From the NCBI GenBank assembly GCA_017620315.1, contig JAFZQQ010000353.1:1-7790 (forward strand): a stretch of 7,790 nucleotides of DNA. Reading direction: 5' to 3'. Positions 7,484 to 7,790 of this stretch are shown in pieces (the stretch's first letter is position 1; every line of letters begins with the position of its first letter). Source of the DNA: Oscillospiraceae bacterium (lineage in GTDB: Bacteria > Bacillota > Clostridia > Oscillospirales > Oscillospiraceae). The notes under the pieces are model-generated. The model worked only from the letters and a program-made list of their open reading frames with translations, searched no databases and was not told where the DNA came from. Made by a program: the position numbers and the translations under genes.

Positions 7484-7528
7484 AGCGGGAAAATGTAAGC
7501 CAAATCGATGGCAAGACATTTTCCCGCT
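7484..7528. repeat. Long inverted repeat overlapping the transporter promoter
   Basis: A 13-bp perfect inverted repeat: AGCGGGAAAATGT (7484-7496) against ACATTTTCCCGCT (7516-7528). An inner GCC (7499-7501) can also pair with GGC (7510-7512). It covers the -35 area of the promoter at 7529-7537. No T run follows, so it is a poor intrinsic terminator for the kinase gene. It may be a second operator, a read-through hairpin or both. Confidence 0.6.
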
Positions 7529-7537
7529 TGCTATGAT
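7529..7537 (+). promoter_or_regulatory. Extended -10 promoter for the ABC transporter gene
   Basis: TGCTATGAT matches an extended -10 element (TGn plus TATGAT, one mismatch to TATAAT). At 16-18 bases upstream there is no good -35; TGGCAA at 7509-7514 is the nearest and poor. A weak -35 with upstream palindromes is typical of an activator-dependent promoter. The predicted start near 7544 leaves a leader of about 25 bases. Confidence 0.6.
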
Positions 7538-7553
7538 AGCGGCAGAAATCCCA

Positions 7554-7560
7554 AAGGAGG
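7554..7560 (+). promoter_or_regulatory. Strong Shine-Dalgarno of the ABC ATPase gene
   Basis: AAGGAGG, a near-perfect match to the 16S 3' end, lies 8 bases before the ATG at 7569. It supports that start and high translation of the transporter. Confidence 0.85.
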
Positions 7561-7568
7561 AAACCGCA

Positions 7569-7790
7569 ATGAGTATTTTGGAAGTACACGATTTGAAAAA
7601 GGTCTATACCTCACGCTTCGGCACGCAGCAGGTGGAGGCGCTTCGCCGCGTCAACTTCTCTGTCGAGCGCGGTGAATACGTCGCCGTGATGGGCGAATCC
7701 GGCAGCGGCAAGACCACGCTTTTGAACCTTTTGGCAGCGCTTGACAAGCCCACGGGCGGCACGGTGCTGCTCGACGGCGTGGACGCCGCG
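7569..7790 (+). CDS. ABC transporter ATP-binding protein, BceA/MacB-like, 3' partial
   Basis: Only the first 74 residues are present; the gene runs off the window. The start MSILEVHDLKKVYTS, the region TQQVEALRRVNFSVERGEYVAVMG and the Walker A motif GESGSGKTT (~residues 42-50), followed by LLNLLAALDKPTGGTVLLDG, are characteristic of the LolD/MacB/BceA ATPase group. Gln20-Gln21 and Glu23 before the Walker A fit the A-loop region. The gene follows a BceRS-type pair, so the BceA role is favoured: ATPase of a peptide-antibiotic detoxification and sensing transporter, with a large ten-helix BceB permease expected just beyond the window. It has its own promoter and ribosome-binding site. The Walker B and signature motifs cannot be seen here. 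Confidence 0.9.
   Translation, partial: MSILEVHDLKKVYTSRFGTQQVEALRRVNFSVERGEYVAVMGESGSGKTTLLNLLAALDKPTGGTVLLDGVDAA

Overview
The window is GC-rich, densely coding DNA with all genes on the + strand. The protein families and their arrangement suggest a Gram-positive anaerobe of class Clostridia, perhaps a high-GC Oscillospirales-type gut bacterium. This placement is inferred from protein style, not from a marker gene. No RNA gene, CRISPR array, insertion sequence or phage gene is visible, and no intergenic stretch exceeds about 110 bases.

Layout. (1) Bases 2-3304 hold the 3' part of a very large membrane hybrid sensor kinase: extracytoplasmic beta-propeller repeats, a Y_Y_Y-like domain, one membrane helix, HisKA, HATPase, receiver and HPt. 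Its start lies upstream of the window. (2) Bases 3368-5764 encode a seven-helix membrane protein with a complete HD-GYP domain and two copies of an unrecognised C-terminal module. (3) Bases 5806-7460 encode an OmpR-family response regulator and a short two-helix sensor kinase overlapping by 4 bases, both of the BceRS/GraRS (peptide-antibiotic sensing) type. (4) A 108-base gap holds an operator-like palindrome, a second long inverted repeat and an extended -10 promoter. (5) From 7569 to the window edge runs the start of a BceA/MacB-type ABC transporter ATPase.

The main discovery is in the hybrid kinase. Both histidines that should carry phosphate, in the HisKA H-box and in the HPt domain, are arginine (codons at 1763-1765 and 3122-3124). 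The ATP-binding boxes and the receiver Asp, Thr and Lys are intact, and the frame is open for 1100 codons. It therefore looks like a maintained pseudo-phosphorelay protein, not debris. It may act through a partner kinase, as a trans-phosphorylating ATPase half, or as a scaffold. Its neighbour, which may share its transcript, is a likely cyclic-dinucleotide phosphodiesterase.

The downstream half reads as a separate resistance module. The kinase would sense a peptide antibiotic, probably through the ABC transporter. The regulator would then bind the palindrome after the kinase gene and switch on the transporter from the promoter at 7529-7537. The regulator gene has only a 41-base leader with no clear promoter, so it may be partly co-transcribed with the HD-GYP gene.
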